Shown here in pieces: positions 1 to 9,579 of a DNA stretch of 64,000 nucleotides. This stretch comes from JBBQVK01 sp038211735 (GTDB lineage Bacteria; Patescibacteriota; Gracilibacteria; Absconditabacterales; Absconditicoccaceae): the NCBI GenBank assembly GCA_038211735.1, contig JBBQVK010000002.1, positions 124,001-188,000 on the forward strand, in the 5' to 3' direction. Under the pieces are notes generated by a model. It worked only from the letters and a program-made list of their open reading frames with translations, had not been told where the DNA came from and did no database searches. A program made the translations under genes and the position numbers. The first letter of the stretch is position 1, and each line of letters opens with the position of its first letter.

Positions 1-642
1 TCACAAAAAGAGCTCGCGACAGATACTGAGGCTCTTGCGCAAATTCAAGCGTGATATCAAGAAATAACTAGTGAACATTTTCACGATTTTCTCACCTTCC
101 ATGCGAGATCCTACGATTTAGCATTTAATACCTTGCCTCCTGGGAAAAGGCTTATCATTGATGCAATCGGTGTAGACACGCCTATTGTTGATGTTCCTTA
201 TGCTAGTAACGATAAAATGGAAAAGGGCGATTTTAAGGAGGAGCTCAAATCAGGGGTCGTTAAATATCCCTTCACTAGTAAGCCAGGAGAGAACGGTAAC
301 ACTTTGCTATTTGGTCATTCGAGTATCGATGCGCGAGAAGCAAAATCGAATCCTTATGGACAAGTATTTGCAAAACTCCCAAAACTTGTGGAAGGAGATC
401 TGATCAAGGTAATCCGAGATGGGCAACTATATATCTATGAGGCGGTCGATAAGGAGGTTAAACGACCCAAAGAAGTTGGTGGAGCGTTGGCAGCAGAGTG
501 AAGCTCAGATGAACCACTCCTTACGCTGATGGCGTGTTATCCCATCTTATCCGATGCCAAAAGGATGCTAGTAACAGCGCGTTTGTGGCAACCAAAACAA
601 CTATCAATGGGGACACAGATTATACCTCATCAAACCGATTAA
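1..642 (+). CDS. sortase (C-terminal part, 5' end outside window)
   Basis: Sortases are membrane transpeptidases that cut a sorting signal and join surface proteins to a nucleophile. The visible 213 residues form a sortase domain. The catalytic His lies in FGHSS (about residue 106 of the visible part), the Cys in TLMACYP (about 179) and the Arg in TARLW (about 194), in the family order. TGA at 52-54 and 499-501 must be read as Gly; the second lies between the His and Cys motifs, so a standard-code reading would lose the active site. The start codon is upstream of the window. It sits next to pilin and cell-wall genes, but I saw no LPXTG-type signal in these. Confidence 0.85.
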
Positions 643-666
643 TTTTTATTTATGCCAAAGTGCTAG

Positions 667-2592
667 ATGAAGAGATGGTGACGGAAACAGTTGGTTGCAT
701 GAGCGATAGTATGCATGTCTGCCGGAGTTACGACTGCTCAACTTACTAAACCCGCGAATATTGATGAGCAAAAACAAGCTGTCATGGAGAGCGTTTATAG
801 CAACCCAGACTTTTTGCCATTGGTAGACGTTGACCAAGCACGCATCCAACTTACTGATCTTTCAGATTCGTTCCAGAAACTTAGTGATGAATACTCATTA
901 CTTGATAATAAAAGAGAAGAAATAGAACAAAAATATGGCAATGTACAACTTACCATAGATAAAATATTGAGCGATACACAGAAAGCAAAGTCAGGAATTA
1001 CTGACTCTCTCACTAAAATTTCTCTTTTTTCAAAAAAAATTATCGAACTAAAAGCTGATCTAGCATCGCTCAAGATAGAAATAGAAAAGGGACAACAAAA
1101 CTTATCTCATTACACTACGTTTTTATACAAGTTAAATAACGACTACTACGGGAGCGATCTAGAAATTAGTGATGTGAAATTGCTTACAAAATCTGACAAT
1201 ATCGCAGCGACCTTGTCGACAGATATGCTTGTACAGATGCTGACGGTAAAGCTACAAGCACTCTTATTTGAACTACAGTCACAACAGGTTCGTTATAGCG
1301 ATTATTCTGTAGAACTTAACAAAGCAAAACTATCATACGAAGATACCGCATTTGGACTAAAAAAGGATTTAGAAAGTTTGGAGCAACAGAAAAAACATCT
1401 CTATCTTTTGCTGAGTTACTTACAACAAGACAAAGCTTCGACAGATGGGCAGATACACTTTATCGGACAATCAAAACAGGAGCTTCAACGTCAACTATCG
1501 GTCATGAGAAAAGTTGCAAATAGCAATCTCGAAGAAGGAGTAGATGAAGGCTCACAGATCTATACGTTGTTACAACTTCCGGATAGAGATAATGGTAAGA
1601 AATATTTTTCCCGGCCAGTCTTGCCTGCAACAAATATCCAATACTACTTCCATGATCCTTTCTACACAGAAGAGTTTAAAGAAAGTTATGATGGAGTAAG
1701 TATCGAAATACCTCAATGAACGCCTGTGCGCGCGCCGGCACCTGGGATTGTCTATGCGGTACACAATGAAGACGATATTGAACTTAATTGGGTAGTGATA
1801 ATTCATAAGAATTGATACACAACATTTGTTTCTCCTTTGTCAGACGTATTTGTTAAACCTGGAGAGTTGGTCAAGAGAGGAGAGATTATCTGAAATAGTG
1901 GAGGGCAACCCTGAACAAAAGGAGCTGGATTGGATACTTCAAGTCCTCATTTGTCGTTCGAGATTTTGAAAAATGGCGGATCGATCGATCCGTATAGTGT
2001 GTTAGATTTAAGTATATTTGCTGATGAAGAGAAATTACCTGAAGAGTATAGAATGAAATATCTCCAAGATTTTCTCTCAAGAGAAGTTGATCTTTCGCAT
2101 TTGCCTGAAGTAAAGGGTGAAACCGTTGCAGAGAGGAGAGATGATTTCCTAGATAGGTATGCTACGAGGCCATGGAACGATGCTACATTACGAAACGATG
2201 GCGCATTGGATACAGGTATAGATCCATTGTTTGGTATTTGTATTGGATTCGCGGAGACAAGTTTCAAAAACTTTAAAACTTCGAATAATATCTGAAATGT
2301 AGGTAATGACGATAGTGGAGATACAATAGAGTTTGATTCTCCATTGGGTTGAGTGAAAGCGCTCTTCAATGTACTAAACAATCAATATCTTGGAGACTAT
2401 TATACAATAGATGAACTATCAAGGTTTGGAAATAAGGATGGGTATATCTATGCGTCGTCTCCTTATAACTGGCAGAAGAATGTTATGAACTGCCTGAGCG
2501 CTATACAAGGATATAACGTCCCAGAAGATTATCCTTTCAGAATGAGGAAGGTCGAGCGGGAAATACCTGAAGATGTATATCCTGAGGCATAG
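667..2592 (+). CDS. secreted coiled-coil protein with degenerate LytM (M23) domain and transglycosylase-like C-terminus
   Basis: This 641-residue protein starts at ATG 667, which gives a signal peptide containing two UGA glycines. Residues about 40-270 are a long coiled coil, as in EnvC-like amidase activators. A LytM/M23 fold follows, recognised by GTPVRAPAPG and HLSFEI. The three zinc ligands expected from the family are replaced: HxxxD reads YDGVS (residues 341-345) and HxH reads HLS (428-430). About residues 515-620 resemble a lysozyme-like or glucosaminidase-like hydrolase domain, with Glu530 in FAETSF and NNIGNVGN after it. I infer that the LytM part regulates and the C-terminal part may cut glycan. 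TGA 1717-1719 lies inside the fold. It begins 24 bases after the sortase and is probably co-transcribed with it. Confidence 0.75.
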
Positions 2593-2660
2593 TTGGACTA
2601 TAAAAGATGAAATGCATAGAGAAAGCCCTGCAAAATAGCCGTAAAATTGGCTAACTAAAT

Positions 2661-2689
2661 TTGACAATTATATGATACTTTCATATACT
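2661..2689 (+). promoter_or_regulatory. sigma70-type promoter of the pilin genes
   Basis: TTGACA (2661-2666), a 17-base spacer and TATACT (2684-2689) stand 35 bases before the first pilin start codon. The -35 box and the spacing are exact consensus. Confidence 0.8.
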
Positions 2690-2723
2690 TATGTTATATT
2701 TATTCTTCCTAAAACAATATCTC

Positions 2724-3161
2724 ATGAAAAAGTTATTTAGTTTATTGGTATTACCAGTAATCGGACTTACGAGCCTAGTTGGTGTAACTAACGCTCAATT
2801 CCTCCAAGGAGCATCAAACACCTATACTGACCCTACCTCTCCGGGTGGAGTAGTACAAGTTAACGTTCCTGGTAAAGGAGCAGGTCAGACGGATGCATTC
2901 ATTAACGTGATCAGAGGTGGAATCAACTGGGTACTTGGTATCCTTGCATTCATCGCATTGATCGTATTGCTTTACGGAGGATTCTTGATGGTAACTGCTG
3001 CTGGTGAAGAAGAGAAGTACAAGAAAGGATTTACTATCCTTCAGCAAGCTGCTGTTGGATTGATCTTGATCGGTGTGGCTCGGTTCATCTTAAGTTTGAT
3101 ATTCTGGTTGGTCAACTTGACTACAGGACAAGCTGGAGGAGGTGCTGGTACTGGTGGTTAA
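2724..3161 (+). CDS. VirB2/TrbC-like pilin-family membrane protein, copy 1
   Basis: This is a 145-residue secreted or inner-membrane protein. ATG 2724 is preferred to an in-frame start at 2691 because MKKLFSLL begins a clean signal peptide ending in NAQ. The mature part has two hydrophobic helices (about 68-90 and 113-135) around a short charged loop, GEEEKYKKG, and a Gly-rich tail. This arrangement is typical of VirB2-like pilins that polymerise in type IV secretion or conjugation machines. It is the first of three tandem paralogues, sharing the INWVLGILA and GGFLMVTA segments. It uses GGN only for its many glycines. No other T4SS gene is visible nearby, so its partner machine is unknown. 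Confidence 0.7.
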   Translation: MKKLFSLLVLPVIGLTSLVGVTNAQFLQGASNTYTDPTSPGGVVQVNVPGKGAGQTDAFINVIRGGINWVLGILAFIALIVLLYGGFLMVTAAGEEEKYKKGFTILQQAAVGLILIGVARFILSLIFWLVNLTTGQAGGGAGTGG

Positions 3162-3270
3162 TCTTCTTAGTAGTAAAGGATGTGACGATTGAAATGGAAC
3201 GATATCGAAGCGAACTTCTTTCGGAGCATTCTTTTACTATACTTTTATCCTAGGTCGCTATCCAAAGAGC

Positions 3271-3720
3271 ATGCGTATATCAACTATTCAGTTAGGATTG
3301 GTTATTGGAGCATTCTGTGTTATCGTTATGCCAGTCAGTTTGACTCATGCACAGATCGATAATACCGATAACCCACTTACCAGCCAAACCGATAACGGTT
3401 CTGCAGAAAAAATAGCAGTCCCTGGTGCAGTAGACGGAACAAATACCAAAGATGCATTCGTCAATGTAGTGAAGGGGGCGATCAACTGGGTACTAGGTAT
3501 TCTTGCGTTGATTGCACTGATAGTAGTATTGTACGGAGGATTCTTGATGGTAACTGCTGCTGGTGAAGAAGACAATTACAAGAAAGGATTTACTATCCTT
3601 AAACAAGCTGCCTTTGGGCTGGTCTTGATTGGGGTAGCGTGGTTCATCTTAAGTTTGGTCTTCTGGTTGATTAATCTCACTACGGGCCAAGCAGGAAGTT
3701 CAGCTGGTACAGGCGGATAA
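3271..3720 (+). CDS. VirB2/TrbC-like pilin-family membrane protein, copy 2
   Basis: A paralogue of the preceding gene (149 residues) with a signal peptide ending in THAQ, an Asn/Asp/Thr-rich mature N-terminus, two hydrophobic helices separated by GEEDNYKKG, and the same NLTTGQAGSSAG-like tail. The core from INWVLGILA to the C-terminus is nearly identical to copy 1, while the N-terminus differs, which suggests diversified exposed ends on one structural core. It has no in-frame TGA. A strong terminator follows at 3775. Confidence 0.7.
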   Translation: MRISTIQLGLVIGAFCVIVMPVSLTHAQIDNTDNPLTSQTDNGSAEKIAVPGAVDGTNTKDAFVNVVKGAINWVLGILALIALIVVLYGGFLMVTAAGEEDNYKKGFTILKQAAFGLVLIGVAWFILSLVFWLINLTTGQAGSSAGTGG

Positions 3721-3774
3721 AAATGATTATTACATGAGATAGGATACAGTAATTTCTTTTATGAGGAAGAGAAA

Positions 3775-3803
3775 GGGGCCCCGAAGTTTCGGGGCCCCTT
3801 TTT
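3775..3803 (+). terminator. intrinsic terminator after pilin copy 2
   Basis: An 11-base perfect stem (GGGGCCCCGAA with its complement) around a short loop is followed by a T-run. It ends the first pilin transcript, so copy 3 probably has its own promoter. Confidence 0.85.
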
Positions 3804-3860
3804 GTTCTTTAATCTTTACGCCTACAGGGTTTCTAAGATATGTAGGTCATTCGCGGTCCT

Positions 3861-3935
3861 GACTTTTCCTCCTGTTCTAACTCTTTCTGGTTTCCCTCTC
3901 CTGGCTTTTCCTCCTGTTCTAACTCTTTCTGGTTT
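3861..3935. repeat. direct repeat, two copies of about 31 bp, period 42
   Basis: A pyrimidine-rich sequence beginning CTTTTCCTCCTG occurs at about 3863-3893 and again at about 3905-3935. It lies in the 288-base gap between pilin copies 2 and 3. A short echo, TTTCTGGTTTTTCTGG, continues into the start of copy 3, so slippage or a local duplication is likely. No ORF covers it. Confidence 0.6.
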
Positions 3936-4008
3936 TTTTGGTTGCAAATGAGGTAGGTAGTAGCTATAGTGTTTATTGGATTGCTACTGTTTATTTATAG
4001 TATCTCCG

Positions 4009-4506
4009 ATGAATAAAAAATCTTTCAGGTCTTTCTTTTCTGGTTTTTCTGGTTTTTCTGGTCTTACTAGTCTCCCTGGCCTTTCTGTTTTTCTAATCTT
4101 TGCTGTGTCTTTGATCTCATCAGTCATGATTTTGCCTTCACAGACTTTTGCATCACCACCTAATGGTTTCGGAGATGATTCTCAAGTAAAAGAAGATTCG
4201 TTCAATATTCCAAAAGCCAAAGATTGAGAACAAGGAGAAAAATTATTGGATGTGATAAAAGGTATTGTTAACTGGGTGCTCGGTATCCTTGCATTCATTG
4301 CATTGACCGTATTACTTTACGGAGGATTCTTGATGGTAACTGCAGGTGGAGAGCCGACACAATACGAAAAAGGAGCGAAGTTCTTGAAGAGCGCTCTCAT
4401 CGGCATTGTAATAATCTGACTTGCGCGATTCATCGCAAGCTTAATCTTCTGGTTAGTGAACTCGACGACGAGTGAGGCTGGAAGTTCTGCTGGGACTGAT
4501 ACATAG
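4009..4506 (+). CDS. VirB2/TrbC-like pilin-family membrane protein, copy 3
   Basis: A third paralogue (165 residues) with a longer, Phe/Ser/Gly-rich signal region and the shared INWVLGILA and GGFLMVTA core. It contains two TGA codons. TGA 4417-4419 in the second helix aligns with the GGT glycine codon at 3072-3074 of copy 1 (IGVARFI against IGLARFI), which shows inside the window that UGA stands for Gly. The charged loop reads GEPTQYEKG. The start at 4009 gives the best signal peptide. It is more diverged than copies 1 and 2. Confidence 0.7.
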
Positions 4507-4533
4507 ATCGCAACTTTAGTCTAATGCATATTG

Positions 4534-5073
4534 ATGCAAGATAGTATAAAACTAATAAAACCTGATTCGGATTATAAAGATAGCTTCGCAGAAGCGATTG
4601 AAGAATTTAAGCGAGATTGACGCAATTGATTTTGGAATGTCGGGTGAGTCCAATTAGAGAAAGATTGAATAGAAAATTATATTAATGATACGGTATATTT
4701 TGAGAGATGAGAACATTTACCAGAGTGACGAGTGGCGTCACACACTTATCGATTAGTAGAAACAGATAAGAAAAAGTTTCTAGGTTGTATAAACGTGAGG
4801 CATTCGTTGAATGAGTATCTAGAAAAATATGGAGGACACATAGGGTATGCAATTATTCCAAGCGAACGCCAAAAATGATATGGATCAATGATTTTGAAAC
4901 TCCTTTTGCAAAGGATAGCAGGCGATACATGACTCCATAAAGTTCTACTAACTTGTAATGAAGATAATATTGCGTCGAAGAAAATTATTGAAAAGAATCG
5001 ATGAGTATTCGAAAATAAAATTCTGGTGGAATGAAAAGGGTATTATAAACTTCGTTATTGGATTAATTGCTAG
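4534..5073 (+). CDS. GNAT-family N-acetyltransferase
   Basis: This 179-residue protein is only visible under the Gly code: it holds ten TGA codons and no TAA or TAG until 5071. The acetyl-CoA-binding region is recognisable by IGYAIIPSERQKGYGS (a variant of the R/Q-x-x-G-x-G/A loop, with TGA as its first Gly), followed by LLLQRIAGDTGLHKVLLTCN and NIASKKIIEKNRG, the typical C-terminal motif. It resembles the RimJ/RimL-like acetyltransferases of small molecules or protein N-termini; the substrate cannot be read from the sequence. It starts 27 bases after pilin copy 3. Confidence 0.85.
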
Positions 5074-5124
5074 TAGGATGCGGTATATAAGCTAGACTTT
5101 TTTGTACAACTATTACAATAAAGA

Positions 5125-7506
5125 ATGTTTGATACATGGATAGATATTGCCCATCTTTATCGGAGAAGATGGCAAAAAAAGATTTATAATCTGACGCAAG
5201 AGCAGTGGCTATTGTGATTTTTTGGACTTTTATTTTTCATCTTGTTGGCAAGACTTTTTACATTACAAGTGGTGCAAGGGGATTATTATCGCGAACTGTT
5301 AGTAAATCAGCACTATACAAAATCGGAACTTAAAGCTAGTAGAGGGAATATTTTTATGACCGATAAATGAGGTAAAAATCTTCAGCTCACAGAAAATGTT
5401 GATTATTTTAATTTATTTGTAGATCCGAAGTTTGTGGAAGATAAAGAGCGTGTGATAGAAGTCCTCACGCCAATCATTTATCAGCATTTTTGCGAATCGT
5501 ATGGGATTGATGTCCCAAATAAGCAACAGTGTGTCGAGAATATTGAAGAGTTTACAAGCACCAAAATTTTACCGGAAAGAACAGGGGTGTTTGTTAGTTC
5601 ATGAAACCAGCAGTATTATGTAAATAGTGACGAGTATGCAGATCAGATTGCGCAAATTATTGAAATCTTTACCGCACAGCAAGCCAAAGAGTTAATTAAG
5701 TCTACACTAGAAAGAGTTATTCATAAAGGAATTAATGAAAAAAATTATATTGGATTTTTTGATAATCCAGATCTTCTGGAAGAATTGGCAAGTGGCCGTT
5801 ACCCTTGGGCAGAAGTGGAACAGAGCTACTATCTTTATATTGTCCCCGACCGTATCACCAACCCTGGTGCCGTTGCAAAGGAGCTACAGACGCTCTTACA
5901 GAAATATTGATACACATATGATGTAGATTCGTTGAAAGTATTGGCAGTACCGCAAGAGATAAGATATATCAAATTGGTGACCAATATGAATGTAAAAATT
6001 GCAAAAATGATACAAGATGCTAAGGCAGAGTTCTATAGCGAGAAAACGAACAGCATCCCATTATTGCATGGTGTAGGTTTAGAGCCTTCACAGCGTAGAT
6101 ACTATCCTTATGAGTCTTTTGCGGCACATATTTTGGGATATCTGGATAGCAAAAATAAGGCATATTATGGGATAGAAGAGTTTTTCAACGATCAACTCGA
6201 AGGGAAAGATGGGAAGATTATCTGACTTTCGACGCCGTGGATAGGGTCAGTCGGAGCAAATAGGTTTGAAATCGCCCAGCCAGTAAATGGGATGGATATA
6301 TACTTGACGATCGACCCAAATATCCAAAAAGAAGTTGAGTCAATTGCCAACTACTATCAACCAACACTGAAATCCGATTCTATCGCAATCACTGTCATGG
6401 ATCCTTATACATGAAAAATTAAGGCGATGACAAATGCACCATGATATAATCCTAATAGATATGAAGAAGAGTACGAGCTACAACCGCTTACATATGATCA
6501 AAGCTATATTGCTGACAATGACACGTGGGTAGATATTCCATTGTACATTATGTCATGAAAAGAACTCCGCCAAGCAACAGTAGATGAGAGAACGCTTCCA
6601 AACACACAAAAGTATGTGTTCCGTCACCTGTTAGGGCCACAGATATTTGTCGACAAAAATATTGCCTTCCCATATGAGCCTGGTAGTGTTTTCAAAGCAA
6701 TTACATTGGGCGTATGAATCGATAGTGACGCATTGAGTATGTACGATTTCTATAACGATCCTGGGATTGTACAAGTATGACCCTATACGATTTCTAACGT
6801 ACTCCATGAGTGTATGGGAGATCATACGTTCCTCCATGCTTTCGCATTTTCATGTAATGTGTGAATGGTCAGAATCGCGCAAAAGGTCACAAAATATATT
6901 TTCTATAGTTACTTAAAAAGACTAAAGTTTGGAGAGCCGACAGGTATAGAGCTTGCAGGTGAGGACTGAGGATCGATCCCGGATTTTAATACGGTTTCTG
7001 ATGCGCAGTTCTTCAATAACAACTTCTGACAAGGATTGCTCGCGACGCCTATCCAAATGTCTGTCGCGTACTCTACTTTATTGAATGGGGGGGTGTATAT
7101 CAAACCCACAATCGTTGAAGCGATTTATGATCCTGCACAACAAGAGTATATTGATCTTGGGGAGAGAAATAAATTTAGAATATTTAAGCCTTCGACTTCG
7201 AAAGATACGAAAACTGCATTATTGGAAGTAATGGAGCAGGGGCATTTGGTAAGGTTCAAAATACCTGGATTTAGTCTTATGGGGAAAACAGGGACTTCTC
7301 AAATTGCTTTTAAAGGACAGTATAGAGGAACCATATGATGGACTAATGGATCATTTATGGGAGGAATTACTGCTGACGACACCAAGTATGTCGTAGCGAT
7401 CCAGGTTAGACGTCCGAGACTTTCACCACGATGATCAGATACTGCTGCGAGAATATTTGGAGATATAGCAAGGTTTATCGTCGCGTACGATAAGATTGAG
7501 AAGTAA
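5125..7506 (+). CDS. penicillin-binding protein 2 / FtsI-type transpeptidase
   Basis: A 793-residue class B PBP that cross-links peptidoglycan stems outside the membrane. One membrane helix near residues 34-52 (FLLFFILLARL-like, starting with a TGA Gly) is followed by the dimerisation domain, including the conserved SRGNIF segment. The transpeptidase domain has Ser521 in PGSVFK, SCN at 576-578 and KTGTS at 721-725, so all three catalytic motifs are present. About fifteen TGA codons interrupt the standard frame. I cannot tell elongation (MrdA) from division (FtsI) type. It is followed by a structured gap rather than by rodA or ftsW. Confidence 0.9.
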
Positions 7507-7561
7507 ACCCAAGTAGACATCCAAAATAGGATCAAATATCCAACAAAATATCCAACAAAGA

Positions 7562-7628
7562 GAGCGGTCAATTGTTTCGAACCTGTGCGCCCAGGAGGGC
7601 GCAACGGTTCTTCTCCAACCGCCCGCTC
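7562..7628. other. nested inverted repeats in intergenic gap
   Basis: The 240-base gap after the PBP gene contains a compact palindromic element. Its inner stem is TGCGCCC/GGGCGCA (7586-7592 with 7597-7603), enclosed by GAACC/GGTTC (7579-7583 with 7606-7610) and by GAGCGG with CCGCTC near 7562 and 7622. It is much more GC-rich than its surroundings and lacks a following T-run, so it is not a plain terminator. Two copies of ATATCCAACAAA precede it. It could be a small structured RNA, a REP-like element or a processing site. Confidence 0.5.
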
Positions 7629-7745
7629 CCTTTATTGTCCAACAGCAAAATATAGTTTGATTTCTGCTATTCTTCTCATTTTACCTAAACTTGACTTATA
7701 TATTAAAATATCTATATTACATTAAATTTATTTCTACTTCTGCAC

Positions 7746-8585
7746 ATGAAAACCCTCAGAGTTATTTTGGCATGTTTTTTCTTCCTACTTGTTGTGGGGG
7801 GAGTATGGAGATATTTCTGGAGCAATACTCATCCAGATGGAAACGAGGTTGAGCTTCCACTGCTTTCTAAAATAAAATCTTTAGCACACAAGTCAACCGA
7901 TGGAATAACTTGAGATATGCCAGCGAAGGATTGAGAAAACAATAAGGAGGAGGATACGAACCCATCAATAGAAAATGATAACAAGGGTATACCATTCTCT
8001 GCACTTAGCAAAGAGTATACCAAAGGCAAGCTAGCACCAGAAGATTTGTCAGACCTCTTGCAAGGATGATTCATTGAAGGTCCAAAGAATGCAGAAATTA
8101 TAATCATACAATATTGTGATTTTACAAATAAATATTGCAAACAGGCGAACAAAGAAAACACTTTAAACGTCTATATGGAAGCTTTCCCTGATCAGGTACA
8201 AGCTCTCATAAAGCAATATCCTACGAGTATGGAAGATGCTGAGACGCTTCCTCATCGTGCATTATTGTGTGTACTCGATAGATGAACACAAAAGCAATAT
8301 ACTGCTTTCAGTGACTATCTCTATCAACAATCTACACCCTCAATGGATGATCTACTCAAGGCAACTAAAGATATGGGTATTGATGACCTTGCATCATGTC
8401 TTGACGAATCAAACTCGACACTATATCTCCAACAAGAAATAAATCTTGCAAAAAAACTCTTTGCTATATCAGCACTTCCAACCTATATCTTCCTTGATAA
8501 GGACTCAGGAGAGCGGGTAAAAGTTCCTGGTTTATATGAGGATAAGGAAGTACTTCCGGTATTGAGCTATTTTCTAGATAAATAA
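7746..8585 (+). CDS. secreted DsbA-like thioredoxin-fold protein lacking the first active-site Cys
   Basis: A 279-residue protein with an N-terminal membrane anchor (about residues 6-24), an acidic linker and a DsbA-type thioredoxin fold ending in a cis-Pro region (ALPTYIFL). Aligned to the neighbouring DsbA-like protein, the CPFC motif becomes NKYC in CDFTNKYCKQ, so the nucleophilic Cys is lost; a different Cys lies six residues before the retained one. It may be a non-oxidising chaperone or a partner of the next gene. Three or more TGA codons lie in the linker and fold. ATG 7746 follows an AT-rich stretch with no clear Shine-Dalgarno. Confidence 0.7.
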
Positions 8586-8675
8586 GTAGATATACTTGGA
8601 CACTTAAGGTTCGAAAAACAAAAGCCTCTATTCCAATGATGTCAATCTATTTCTTCCATCGCTATTATTAGCGCC

Positions 8676-8703
8676 TTGATTTTTATACGTGTTTTGCTAG
8701 ACT
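8676..8703 (+). promoter_or_regulatory. possible promoter of the second DsbA-like gene
   Basis: TTGATT (8676-8681), a 16-base spacer and TAGACT (8698-8703) lie 42 bases before the start codon at 8745. The match is moderate. Confidence 0.4.
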
Positions 8704-8744
8704 GTCGCTGTCTACTTTTTTATTATTAAATTATTATTAGTCGC

Positions 8745-9476
8745 ATGAATAATTTAACAATTGTGAACACCGTACTTTTAGCGGTACTTCTTATCGTAAC
8801 ATTGACAGGTATTGGATGAAAAGGTAAAGAAGCAGCAGCTCCTGCACCTACACCAACTCCTGTTCCTACAGCACAGCCACAGCCGCAACCACAGCCTGTA
8901 GCAGCAACATCTGTCTCGCTGGATGCGTTGAAAGATTTTTATAAGACGACGTATATCGAAGGGAAAAAAGATGCTAAAATTAGCGTTATTGAATTCTCAG
9001 ATGTACAGTGTCCATTCTGTCAGAGACATACAAACGCAGGGACCTTAGATCAGGTACATGCTAAGTATGGTGATGACATAAATATTGTATTCGCACACTT
9101 CCCATTGAGTATCCATCCTAGTGCACAAAAAGCTGGTGAAGCTTTGGAGTGTGCTGGTAAACAAGGAGGAGAAGATGTATTCTTCTCATTCAAAAAAGCT
9201 TTGTTTGCAAAAGGAGGAGATCCAACACTTGATGTAATACAAGCAGTTGCAACTGAGCAGAAATTAAATGTAACTGATTTGATGGCTTGTGTTAATGGTG
9301 GCGAGTTCGCTGCAAAAATGGCAGGACAGACAGCATTCGGTAGACAGCTTGGTGTAACTGGTACTCCTGGTAATATCGTTATGAACAACGAAACAGGTGA
9401 GTTCCAAAAAGTTTCTGGAGCAGTTCCAGCGACAGCATTTGATGCTCCTATTGCTAGTTACTTGGCAGCTAAGTAA
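8745..9476 (+). CDS. membrane-anchored DsbA-family thiol oxidoreductase
   Basis: A 243-residue protein that probably forms or shuffles disulfides in exported proteins. It has an N-terminal hydrophobic segment (about 5-24) ending in a TGA-coded Gly, then a Pro/Gln/Thr-rich linker of roughly 40 residues, then a DsbA-like domain with CPFC in SDVQCPFCQRH and the cis-Pro loop VTGTPGN. Both active-site cysteines are present, unlike in the upstream paralogue. The only TGA is at 8817-8819, so the standard code would remove just the anchor and linker. It is followed by a strong bidirectional terminator. Confidence 0.85.
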
Positions 9477-9500
9477 GCTCTAAATAATTATCTATATAAA

Positions 9501-9532
9501 GAAAAGCTCTCCGACTTGTCGGAGAGCTTTTC
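9501..9532. terminator. bidirectional intrinsic terminator
   Basis: A perfect 15-base stem (GAAAAGCTCTCCGAC and complement) with a two-base loop carries A/T-runs on both sides. It separates the plus-strand DsbA-like gene from the minus-strand cation transporter. Confidence 0.9.
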
Positions 9533-9579
9533 TTTTCTATAGTTTTATATTTTTGTTTAACGATATTTGACTGCATGTA

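Noticed and set aside
7555..7635. tRNA-like signal (GGTTCGAAAC on the minus strand with a possible acceptor and D-arm)
   Set aside because: The would-be T-arm does not pair, the anticodon loop has the wrong size, and no CCA-like end follows. It is better explained as a nested palindrome.
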